From CAZSAT01 sp964604675 (GTDB lineage: Bacteria > Myxococcota_A > UBA796 > CAJQPC01), in the NCBI GenBank assembly GCA_964604675.1, contig CAZSAT010000185.1, positions 1 to 10,614 of the forward strand: a stretch of DNA of 10,614 nucleotides, read 5' to 3'. The first letter of the stretch is position 1, and each line of letters opens with the position of its first letter. Positions 1 to 7,700 of this stretch are shown here, piece by piece. Under the pieces are notes generated by a model. The model worked only from the letters and a program-made list of their open reading frames with translations, was not told where the DNA came from and did not search any database. A program made the translations under genes and the position numbers.

Positions 1-70
1 GCTGTAGCTCAGCTGGGAGAGCACTAGAATGGCATTCTAGGGGTCAGGGGTTCGAATCCCCTCAGCTCCA
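1..70 (+). tRNA. tRNA-Ala (anticodon GGC), 5' end cut by the window edge
   Basis: The segment folds as a tRNA. The D stem pairs 7-10 with 19-22, the anticodon stem pairs 24-28 with 36-40, and the seven-base anticodon loop carries GGC at 31-33, which reads the alanine codon GCC. The T stem pairs 46-50 with 58-62 around the loop TTCGAAT. The acceptor 3' strand is 63-69 with discriminator A at 70. Only four bases of the 5' acceptor strand (1-4) are present, so three bases lie before the window. The CCA end is not encoded: the bases after the discriminator are CTT. Confidence 0.96.
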
Positions 71-74
71 CTTC

Positions 75-105
75 GAACCCGCCCTCGTGGCGGGTTCCGT
101 CGTTT
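75..105 (+). terminator. Hairpin behind tRNA-Ala, probable terminator
   Basis: A perfect 9-bp stem (75-83 with 89-97, GAACCCGCC against GGCGGGTTC) encloses the five-base loop CTCGT. It is followed by a weak T-containing stretch ending in TTT at 103-105. It begins four bases after the tRNA discriminator and lies well before the next gene. Position and stem strength fit an intrinsic terminator or processing hairpin; the T tract is poor, so factor-assisted ending is possible. Confidence 0.65.
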
Positions 106-231
106 CTGGGGAGACCGCGTCAACAGTCCTCCGGTGCGGCCCACTGCTGCGGCGAAGCTTCCTCCAACCTGTTACCGCACGCGCTGCGGTGGCGGCGCCA
201 CCCCCATTCCAATGCCCCCTGGAGCCCGTAC

Positions 232-3200
232 ATGAGCTTCCTTCTCGCTCTCGGCCTCACCGCCCCCGCGGCGCTGGCCCAGGAAGCCGAAGTCGGCGAC
301 ACGATCCTTGTCGAAGCCGGCCGGCCGCAGCGTCCGAACCTCGAGCTCTCGCTCGACGAGTACGAACTCAAGATTCGCGACTACACCTTCCCGTCCGGCG
401 TGCGGATCATCTTCCAGGAGGACCACACCCAGCCGATCGTGTCCATCACGTCGGTCATCGACCGAGGTTCGTCGCACGACCCGGAAGGCCTCGAGGGGAT
501 CGCGCACCTGGTCGAACACCTCTGGTTCCGCTCCATCCACGGTGAGAACGCGCCCAAGGTGTGGGACATCCTCAAGGAGGTCGGCGCCAACCTGAACGCG
601 TCCACCGCCAACGACTGGACCAACTACATGACGGTCGGTCCGCGCGAGGCGCTCATCCCGCTCCTGGAGCTGGAAGGACTGCGCCTGAGCGAGCCCGTCG
701 AGGCGGTCACCGAGGAGGAGGTCAACCTCGAGCGCGAGATCGTGCGCAACGAGCTGCGCATGCGCTACGAGAACGACGGCGGCTCGGCGCTCTACTACCT
801 CTGGGACAAGCTCTACCCGAAAGGCCACCCCTACTCCCGGCTCGGCATCGGCACGCACGACTCCCTGAACAACATCACGCTCAAGGACGTGCAGGACTTC
901 TGCCAGAAGAACTACCGGCCCGAGAACGCGACCATCGTGGTCGTCGGCGACTTCTCGCTCGACGAGACGGGCGACTTCCTGGCGGAGGCCTTCCCGATCG
1001 AGCTGCTCGAGGACCCGGACAACCCGGTCACCGAGGAGAACCCGCTGGAGCTCATCGAGCCGCCCACCCGGGTGCAGCCCATCGCCGAGGCCCAGTGGAA
1101 GACCCAGGACCCGATTCCGCCGGTGGACCGCACCATCAGCTACCACAAGGGCGGCGTGGAGACGACCACCGCCGTGATGGCGTGGTCCATGCCCGGTGGC
1201 TACCGCTGGGACCAGCCCTTGATGGAGATGACCGCGAACTTCATGAGCTTCGCGATCAACAGCTACCTCAACGAGAACTTCGACCCCCTCACCGACGAGC
1301 TCGACGAGAACTCCTCGGCGGGCTGCTTCCTGTGGGCGTCCGAGCTCAACTCGACCGCCATGTGCTGGATCGAGGTGCCGGACGGCAAGGATCCCGAGGA
1401 CATGATCGAGACGGCCGCCGATGGCCTGTACCAGATGTGGGACATCAACAACCGCTACTGGCAGGAGTACCTGTTCTCGCTGTCGCGGTACCAGTGGATG
1501 GCGTCGGTCTTCCGCTCGGTCGAGGTCGTGTCGGCCATCGGTGGCGGTCGCGCCGCGGAGACGGCGAACTTCACGCACTTCACCGGCGACCCGATGTACT
1601 ACTCGCGCCAGTTCGAGTGGCTCAACCGCGTCGAAGCGTACGACGCGGCTGCGTTGGCCGAGAAGTGGCTCACCCGTGACCGCTTCGTCTCCGTGGTGCT
1701 CGAGCCCTACGAGGACGAGGACATCACGATGGACTCGACCGACGCCGTGTACAAGGGCACGTCGCGCAGCGCCGAGGTCGCCACGATGATGGACCTCGAC
1801 ACCCTCGATGCCGAGATGCTGGAGCGCGTGATGGTGCCGCCGGACATGGAGTCCGTGCGCAACTTCACCCTGGGCAACGGCCTCGAGGTGGTGCTGATGA
1901 ACCACGGCCAGGCGCCCTTCGTGCAGGCCGGCCTGTACTTCCCGGGCGGCGACGCCCAGGAGCCCATGCCCGGGCTCAACAACTGGTCGCTCCGGAACAC
2001 CGAGGACTGGCCGGCCGGCAACTGGCAGGAGCCGCAGAACTCCTTCGGCAACATGCCGCTGCGGCTCGCGGGGTCCTGGACCGGCGGCGACACCGGCGAA
2101 AACCGCTGGATGGGTGTGCAGGGATCGTCCGGCAACCTCGACGGCCTGCTGTGGCTGGTTCGTGAGCGTGTCGAGCTGATCAGGCCCGACGTCTCCAACG
2201 TGAAGAACCGGACCAAGGTCTCCAAGAAGGGACTGCGCGCCGACCGGAAGGACCCGGACTGGTGGACCGGGTACCTCCGCAACACGCGCCTGTTCCCCGG
2301 CCACCCGGCGGTGCACTACCTCGACGAGCACGACTACGACGCGATGGCCGAGTACAAGGAATCGGACATCCAGGACTGGTACGATCAGCTCTACCAGCCG
2401 TCGAACGCGGTGCTGTACGTCGTCGGTCGCATCTCCGACATGGCGGAGGCCGAGCGCCTCGTCCAGACCTACCTGGGTTCGTGGCAGCCCGACGCCTCGG
2501 GTGCCGAGACCTTCAAGGGCTACAAGCTCCCCGAGGCTCCCGAGCCGCCTGACCGCCAGGTCATCGTGCTCGACAAGGAACGCGTGAGCCAGACCTCGAT
2601 GAGCCTGGCGTGCCAGGTCGGTCCGGCCACCCTGGAGAACCTCGAGGCCCGTGAGGTGCTCACCGACGTGCTCGACGAGATGGCGTGGTCCCGGCTGCGG
2701 GAGACTGCGGGTGTCACCTACGGGGCTGGCGCTGGACAGTGGGAGTACCCCGGCGGCGCCGCGGGCCTGTACTTCGGAAGCCTCGTGCAGAACGACGCGG
2801 TCGGCCTTGCGGTCGACACCTTCTTCGACGCGGTCGAGGAGGCCCAGGCCGGCGAGCTCGACCCGGATCTGGTGCAGCTCATGAAGCTGAACCGGGCCCG
2901 TAAGTACGTGCTCGGTCACCAGACCACCTACCAGATGCTCAACCGGCTCAGCGGACCGATCGAGTCGGGCTACCTGTCCTGGGACTACATCTCGGAGAAG
3001 CCGGACCGGCTCGCCAGCGTCGACATCGACGATCTTCCGGGGCTGATGGAGCGCTGTGTGGGTCACGAGGTGGTCATCGCCCGGGGACCGAAGGACGTCA
3101 TCCTGCCGCAGCTCGAGGGCAAGGGCTACGAGGTCGAGGTGTTCGACTACGAGGCCGAGGCCGACAGGATCTGGCGGGAGTACGATCCCAAGGGCTACGC

Positions 3201-3306
3201 CAAGGCCAAGAAGAAGGAAGCCAAGTCGGACGCCAAGGCCGCCAAGAAGGCCGCCAAGAAGGGCGACGACGAAGAGGGTGACGGCGAGGCCGACGCCGCG
3301 GAGTAG
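232..3306 (+). CDS. Secreted two-unit M16 family zinc metalloprotease (insulinase/pitrilysin type)
   Basis: The predicted product is a 1024-residue exported peptidase of the M16 (inverzincin) family, probably periplasmic or secreted, cleaving peptides inside a closed chamber. Residues 1-16 form a hydrophobic signal ending ALA before Gln17. The first M16 unit begins near residue 50. It carries the inverted zinc motif HLVEH (His92, Glu95, His96) and a downstream glutamate in RNEL (Glu174) at the spacing expected for the third zinc ligand. A second M16 unit begins near residue 543 and has no HxxEH. It keeps the RLRETAGVTYG segment (Arg823, Tyr830), which resembles the Arg/Tyr pair that other M16 enzymes use from the inactive half. 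This is the layout of single-chain pitrilysin/PqqL-like enzymes. Residues 990-1024 are a Lys/Ala-rich then acidic tail. The ATG at 232 is chosen for the GGAG at 221-224 and the signal peptide directly after it. Natural substrate unknown. No clear promoter was seen in 106-231. Confidence 0.93.
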   Translation: MSFLLALGLTAPAALAQEAEVGDTILVEAGRPQRPNLELSLDEYELKIRDYTFPSGVRIIFQEDHTQPIVSITSVIDRGSSHDPEGLEGIAHLVEHLWFRSIHGENAPKVWDILKEVGANLNASTANDWTNYMTVGPREALIPLLELEGLRLSEPVEAVTEEEVNLEREIVRNELRMRYENDGGSALYYLWDKLYPKGHPYSRLGIGTHDSLNNITLKDVQDFCQKNYRPENATIVVVGDFSLDETGDFLAEAFPIELLEDPDNPVTEENPLELIEPPTRVQPIAEAQWKTQDPIPPVDRTISYHKGGVETTTAVMAWSMPGGYRWDQPLMEMTANFMSFAINSYLNENFDPLTDELDENSSAGCFLWASELNSTAMCWIEVPDGKDPEDMIETAADGLYQMWDINNRYWQEYLFSLSRYQWMASVFRSVEVVSAIGGGRAAETANFTHFTGDPMYYSRQFEWLNRVEAYDAAALAEKWLTRDRFVSVVLEPYEDEDITMDSTDAVYKGTSRSAEVATMMDLDTLDAEMLERVMVPPDMESVRNFTLGNGLEVVLMNHGQAPFVQAGLYFPGGDAQEPMPGLNNWSLRNTEDWPAGNWQEPQNSFGNMPLRLAGSWTGGDTGENRWMGVQGSSGNLDGLLWLVRERVELIRPDVSNVKNRTKVSKKGLRADRKDPDWWTGYLRNTRLFPGHPAVHYLDEHDYDAMAEYKESDIQDWYDQLYQPSNAVLYVVGRISDMAEAERLVQTYLGSWQPDASGAETFKGYKLPEAPEPPDRQVIVLDKERVSQTSMSLACQVGPATLENLEAREVLTDVLDEMAWSRLRETAGVTYGAGAGQWEYPGGAAGLYFGSLVQNDAVGLAVDTFFDAVEEAQAGELDPDLVQLMKLNRARKYVLGHQTTYQMLNRLSGPIESGYLSWDYISEKPDRLASVDIDDLPGLMERCVGHEVVIARGPKDVILPQLEGKGYEVEVFDYEAEADRIWREYDPKGYAKAKKKEAKSDAKAAKKAAKKGDDEEGDGEADAAE
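3238..3261 (+). repeat. Tandem 12-bp repeat inside the protease tail
   Basis: The unit GCCGCCAAGAAG occurs twice without a mismatch (3238-3249 and 3250-3261) and encodes two Ala-Ala-Lys-Lys blocks. It sits in a wider Lys/Ala-coding stretch (about 3199-3261) rich in AAG and GCC. It is in frame and part of the coding sequence, so copy-number changes would alter tail length without a frameshift. Confidence 0.8.
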
Positions 3307-3325
3307 ACCTCGGGCTCACAGACAC

Positions 3326-3360
3326 GAAGAGCCGGCTGCGTGCCGGCTCTTCTGCTCTTG
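3326..3360 (+). terminator. Intrinsic terminator of the M16 protease gene
   Basis: An 11-bp perfect stem (3326-3336 with 3342-3352, core AGAGCCGGC) with the loop TGCGT begins 20 bp after the stop codon. It is followed by the T-containing stretch TGCTCTTG. The site lies between convergent genes. Read on the other strand the stem is followed by a mixed GTGTCTGTG sequence, so it may also slow transcripts arriving from the dnaK side. Confidence 0.82.
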
Positions 3361-3391
3361 CGCCTGGCCTGCGCCGGGCTCGAGGGCGCAA
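3358..3391 (-). terminator. Second hairpin just after the dnaK-like stop, possible terminator
   Basis: TTGCGCC at 3358-3364 pairs with GGCGCAA at 3385-3391 (7 bp), with a small GC-rich inner pairing. It starts 6 bp beyond the stop of the minus-strand Hsp70 gene and abuts the protease terminator, giving two hairpins in tandem. There is no T tract on the minus strand, so this is a structural guess only. Confidence 0.35.
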
Positions 3392-3397
3392 CCTGCC

Positions 3398-5212
<1,815 letters not shown>

Positions 5213-5266
5213 CCGGTCCTTCCTGGCGGAGCAGACGTATCCCGCGGGCGTCGAGACACCGTCGGG

Positions 5267-5295
5267 AGTAGACCGCGCGCGGCCTTCGCTGTCAA
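5267..5295 (-). promoter_or_regulatory. Sigma-70-type promoter of the dnaK-like gene
   Basis: On the minus strand, TTGACA (5290-5295) is followed by exactly 17 bp and TCTACT (5267-5272), which matches four of six bases of TATAAT. The expected start near 5260 gives a leader of about 48 nt. The -35 box begins eight bases from the tRNA-Leu 3' end, so the chaperone need not rely on read-through from the tRNA. No CIRCE inverted repeat was seen here. Confidence 0.7.
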
Positions 5296-5302
5296 CGTGG
5301 CG

Positions 5303-5385
5303 TGCCCGGGGCGGGACTCGAACCCGCACGCCCACGAGGGCTGGGGCTTTTAAGGCCCCTGTGTCTACCGTTCCACCACCCGGGC
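5303..5385 (-). tRNA. tRNA-Leu (anticodon TAA)
   Basis: This is a class II tRNA of 83 nt. The acceptor pairs GCCCGGG with CCCGGGC, and the discriminator is A at 5303. The anticodon stem GGGGC/GCCCC holds the loop CTTAAAA with anticodon TAA (5350-5352), reading UUA and, by wobble, UUG. A long variable arm (CCC-TCGT-GGG) and the T arm GCGGG-TTCGAGT-CCCGC are typical of leucine tRNAs. CCA is not encoded. UUA should be rare in a genome of this composition. Its promoter would lie in or beyond the scaffold gap, which starts ten bases upstream. Confidence 0.97.
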
Positions 5386-5394
5386 GTGGCTGCT

Positions 5395-5494
5395 NNNNNN
5401 NNNNNNNNNNNNNNNNNNNNNNNNNNNNNNNNNNNNNNNNNNNNNNNNNNNNNNNNNNNNNNNNNNNNNNNNNNNNNNNNNNNNNNNNNNNNNN
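5395..5494. other. Scaffold gap of exactly 100 N
   Basis: One hundred consecutive Ns, the size conventionally used when two contigs are joined with the true distance unknown. It removes the tRNA-Leu promoter and the start of the gene on the right. Spacing across it should not be trusted, and the two sides need not be true neighbours if the scaffolding was wrong. Confidence 0.98.
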
Positions 5495-6073
5495 GCGGCC
5501 GCGTCGGCGCAGGCTGCACCGCCCGCTGACGGGGAACGAGCCGGAGAGGGGCTCGGAAAGGTCCGTGTGGAAGGCACGATCGAGATGGCCACCTTCGAGA
5601 GCGGTGTGATCCAGATCGACGCCGTGAGCATGGCCGACGGCACGCCCAAGGTCGTGGCAGTCGAGCGCTATCCCCGGGTCGGGCCGTTCCGCCTGGACGT
5701 TCGTGGCACCCACGACAGCGTGTTGCTGGTCGCCTACCACGATCTGGCGGGAGACGGGCCGAGCGCCGACGACCCACGCTTCGAGTACGCGGAGAATCCG
5801 GTCGACCTCTCGTCCGGCGAGACGGTGTCCGAGCTGGTCTTCGTGCTGAGCGAACCCGTCGATCCCGAGCGCTCGGCCCTGGCACCGGAAGGCGCCACAC
5901 CGGGTCCAGACGATGCACCACGGAACGAAGGGGCGGAACATTCCGGGGAGGTCGCCGCCGACGAGGGAGCGGGGCCAGCGGAGGCCGCTTCCCAGGAGGG
6001 AGGCGGGGAGCCAACGCAGAACGCCGCCCCCGGGGAGGAGGCGGCGAGCTCGGCTTCCGAGGACGGAGGCTAG
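5495..6073 (+). CDS. 3' part of a hypothetical protein: beta-rich domain with acidic low-complexity tail
   Basis: The frame is open from the last N to the TAG at 6071-6073, giving 192 visible residues. The N-terminus is lost in the gap, so the first internal Met (codon 25, at 5567) is not taken as the start. Visible residues 1-16 are Ala/Pro-rich, like a linker after a signal or lipoprotein anchor. Residues about 17-121 alternate hydrophobic and polar residues as in a small beta-sandwich (VRVEGTIEM, GPFRLDVRG, VLLVAYHDLAGDG). They include an acidic turn, DLAGDGPSADDPRF, that could bind calcium. From about residue 125 to the end the chain is rich in Ala, Glu, Gly and Pro and probably disordered. 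This resembles prealbumin/carboxypeptidase-regulatory-like folds in exported proteins of deltaproteobacterial lineages. That is an impression of fold, not an identified family. Function unknown. Confidence 0.72.
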   Translation, partial: AAASAQAAPPADGERAGEGLGKVRVEGTIEMATFESGVIQIDAVSMADGTPKVVAVERYPRVGPFRLDVRGTHDSVLLVAYHDLAGDGPSADDPRFEYAENPVDLSSGETVSELVFVLSEPVDPERSALAPEGATPGPDDAPRNEGAEHSGEVAADEGAGPAEAASQEGGGEPTQNAAPGEEAASSASEDGG

Positions 6074-6142
6074 CCGGAGCGCCTACCAGGTCGTCGAACG
6101 GAGCACAGTGAGCCTGCAACGCCAGCCGGCGTGCGGGGTGCT

Positions 6143-6370
6143 CTAGCGGCGCAGGCGGGACTTCGCCGACGCACGGCGTTGCGCGCGACGGAGCGCCTTG
6201 CGCCGCCTCTTTTCGGCGAGGCGCTGCTTCAGCCGCCGCTTCTCGCCAGGCTTCAGGTAGAAGCTGTTCTTCTTGATGTCCTTGCGGATGCCCTCGCGCT
6301 CCACCTTGCGGCGAAAGCGGCGCAGGGCCTTCTCAAAGGGCTCGTTCTCGCGCACGTTGACGATGATCAA
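6143..6370 (-). CDS. rpsU: Small ribosomal subunit protein bS21
   Basis: The 75-residue product matches bS21 along its first half (VNVRENEPFEKALRRFRRKVEREG, shown here only as the blocks RENEPFE and ALRRFRRK). The block SFYLKPGEKRR aligns with the family's FYEKP segment. bS21 joins the 30S subunit late and helps initiation on mRNAs near the 16S 3' end. The last 30 residues are unusually basic, nearly all Arg, Lys and Ala. The start codon is TTG (6368-6370), chosen because the conserved N-terminus begins there and AGAGGAAG (6375-6382) lies at the right spacing. It follows the barrel gene on the same strand after 89 bp with no convincing terminator or promoter between them, so read-through from that gene is possible. 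Confidence 0.94.
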   Translation of the reverse strand: MIIVNVRENEPFEKALRRFRRKVEREGIRKDIKKNSFYLKPGEKRRLKQRLAEKRRRKALRRAQRRASAKSRLRR

Positions 6371-6459
6371 GGCTCTTCCTCTGGTGGCGCCGGGCGGCGC
6401 TCGATTCCGTGACCCCGCGGGATTAGCACGACCTCACGGCGACGGCCACCCCGACGCAC

Positions 6460-7197
6460 TCAGAAGACGACGCCGACGCTGCTGCCCAGGTAGAGCATGT
6501 CGTGCAGGCCACCCTCGAGTCGGATGGTCGCCTGTTGCGCGATCGTGAAGCGCATGCCCATGTTGATGTCGACGAGCGGGAGCACGCCGGGAATCCGCGT
6601 GGTGCCGTCCGGCTCCGGGGTGCCGTCGGGGTGGTTGTACCACTCGTAGGCGTTGTACACGACGCCCGAGCTGTCCTGGTGCGCATCCCACTTCTGGAGC
6701 TCCCCGGTCAGGAAGCCGATGCCGAGTCCACCACCGATCATGATGGCGGCCTCGAAGTCCGGGTTGCCCGGGTTCAGGGGGATCCCGAAGCCGTAGTTCG
6801 CCCCCAGGGCGACCATGCCGAGGCCGCTGGGCTTCACATAGTCCCCGTCGTTCTGGTTCGGCGGGTCTTCGACGTCATCCCAGTAGCCTTCGCTCATCAG
6901 CGAGCGCATCCAGTCCACGTAGAAGATGCCGTTCGCGGTGCCCTGCGTGATGACGTACTCCAGCCCGATGGAGTACGCGCTGATGCTCGGACGCTCCGGG
7001 TGGGTGCCGTCGAAGTCCGAGCCGTTGAAGAACCAGATGTCCATGACCGAGTCCGGCACGCTCAGCCACCGCCCGCGGAAGTTGACCCCCATCAGGAAGT
7101 CCCGCGTGGCCTCCGCGCTCACGGTCGGGTCGGCGTCCGGCACGCGCTCGTCCTTGGCGTGGCTCGGGGTCGACATCAAAAGGAGCGCGCTGAGCAT
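6460..7197 (-). CDS. Putative outer-membrane beta-barrel protein, function unknown
   Basis: The predicted product is a 245-residue exported protein. Residues 1-14 form a short signal sequence (MLSALLLMSTPSHA) before KDE. The mature chain alternates aromatic and hydrophobic strands with Gly/Asp/Asn-rich turns. Strand-like examples are FLMGVNFRGRWL, SIGLEYVI, LGMVALGANYGFGIPL, AAIMIGGGLGIGFL, VDINMGMRFTIA and the final LGSSVGVVF. It ends in Phe, as most BAM-inserted barrels do. Long polar loops contain Trp, Tyr, Asn and Asp. I recognise no named family. The ATG at 7197 is chosen over the longer open frame (to 7518) because GGAGG (7203-7207) sits 5 bp before it, the signal follows directly, and a promoter at 7220-7248 would start transcription just upstream. 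Its 5' end is divergent from the lptE-like gene, 62 bp away. Localisation is inferred. Confidence 0.82.
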   Translation of the reverse strand: MLSALLLMSTPSHAKDERVPDADPTVSAEATRDFLMGVNFRGRWLSVPDSVMDIWFFNGSDFDGTHPERPSISAYSIGLEYVITQGTANGIFYVDWMRSLMSEGYWDDVEDPPNQNDGDYVKPSGLGMVALGANYGFGIPLNPGNPDFEAAIMIGGGLGIGFLTGELQKWDAHQDSSGVVYNAYEWYNHPDGTPEPDGTTRIPGVLPLVDINMGMRFTIAQQATIRLEGGLHDMLYLGSSVGVVF

Positions 7198-7219
7198 CGG
7201 GGCCTCCACCGGGTGGCAG

Positions 7220-7248
7220 AGTGTCCAACCTGGAATAGGACCTGTCAA
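7220..7248 (-). promoter_or_regulatory. Sigma-70-type promoter of the barrel-protein gene
   Basis: On the minus strand, TTGACA (7243-7248), a 17-bp spacer and GACACT (7220-7225) form a promoter. The -10 keeps the key second-position A and final T. The expected start near 7213 leaves a very short leader of about 16 nt containing the GGAGG ribosome site. The -35 box lies one base from the ribosome site of the divergent gene (7250-7254), so the two 5' ends are packed into 62 bp. Confidence 0.62.
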
Positions 7249-7249
7249 C

Positions 7250-7254
7250 GGAGG
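7250..7254 (+). promoter_or_regulatory. Ribosome binding site fixing the GTG start of the lptE-like gene
   Basis: GGAGG lies 5 bp before GTG at 7260 and 11 bp before the later ATG at 7266, so GTG is the better start. An in-frame TAG at 7236-7238 bars any long N-terminal extension. Confidence 0.75.
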
Positions 7255-7259
7255 TCCCG

Positions 7260-7700
7260 GTGCTGATGGCGGCGTGGGCGAGCACACTCGGGGGCTGCGC
7301 CTACGCCGTGGGCCGTGCTCCTGTGCGCTCGGCCACCGTGCACCTCGAGCCGGTCGTGGTGCTTGCCCCCGAGATCGGGCTGCGCGAAGAGCTGGAGGCC
7401 GCCGTCGCCCGGGAGCTCGACCGCCTCGGAGCGGGTGGGGGAGCCATGCCCTTGAACGTGGCCGTGACCTCGGCGGCGGTCCGGTCGGTGGCCCTCGGGG
7501 CGGCGGTCCAGGAGGCACGGCTCACGGTCTCGTTCAGCACACCGGTGGCGGAGGTCTCGCTCTCGGGACGGCGCGCCTTCGCCCTGTCCCCCGACGATCC
7601 AGCGGCGACAGCGGCGGCTCGGGCCCAGGCCTACGCGGCCCTCGCGGACGAGCTGGTCGCCGATGGCCTCCGGCAGCTCCTCCTCGTGGGGGAGCCATGA
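7260..7700 (+). CDS. LptE-like LPS-assembly lipoprotein (tentative)
   Basis: The predicted product is a 146-residue lipoprotein. Residues 1-12 are a very short hydrophobic signal, followed by Cys13 in the lipobox-like LGGC. Gly at -2 is a tolerated but less usual lipobox residue. The mature part (134 residues) has an early LEPVVVLAPEIGLREELEAAVARELDRLG section. This strand-then-helix pattern followed by a strand region (LNVAVTSAAV, RLTVSFSTPV, EVSLSGRRAF) and a long C-terminal helix resembles LptE. LptE plugs the LptD barrel and helps place LPS in the outer membrane. The strongest support is context: it overlaps the start of holA by ATGA, and lptE-holA is the common order in proteobacteria (leuS-lptE-holA in E. 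coli). No leuS is present here; the upstream gene is divergent. It is shorter than E. coli LptE (193 residues), and sequence similarity in this family is weak. Confidence 0.68.
   Translation: MLMAAWASTLGGCAYAVGRAPVRSATVHLEPVVVLAPEIGLREELEAAVARELDRLGAGGGAMPLNVAVTSAAVRSVALGAAVQEARLTVSFSTPVAEVSLSGRRAFALSPDDPAATAAARAQAYAALADELVADGLRQLLLVGEP

Noticed and set aside
172..3066. Long minus-strand open frame (964 codons) opposite the M16 protease
   Set aside because: High-GC shadow frame: the translation is Val/Arg/His/Leu-rich without any domain, while the + strand gives a clear M16 enzyme with signal peptide, ribosome site and terminator.
5213..5941. Upstream extension of the dnaK-like frame through the tRNA and the N run
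   Set aside because: The extension would cross tRNA-Leu and unknown bases. GIDLGTTNS begins five residues after the ATG at 5212, which has its own ribosome site and promoter.
6116..6134. Small imperfect hairpin between the beta-domain gene and rpsU
   Set aside because: The stem is only five pairs plus two beyond a bulge, and there is no T tract on either strand; too weak to call a terminator.
7198..7518. 107-residue N-terminal extension of the barrel protein
   Set aside because: It is Pro/Arg/Gly-rich non-coding-like sequence overlapping the lptE-like gene in antisense. The ATG at 7197 has GGAGG and a signal sequence.
6926..7696. Upstream extension of holA in its frame across the lptE-like gene
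   Set aside because: The extension is antisense to the barrel gene and out of frame with the lipoprotein; holA orthologues start at the ATG at 7697.
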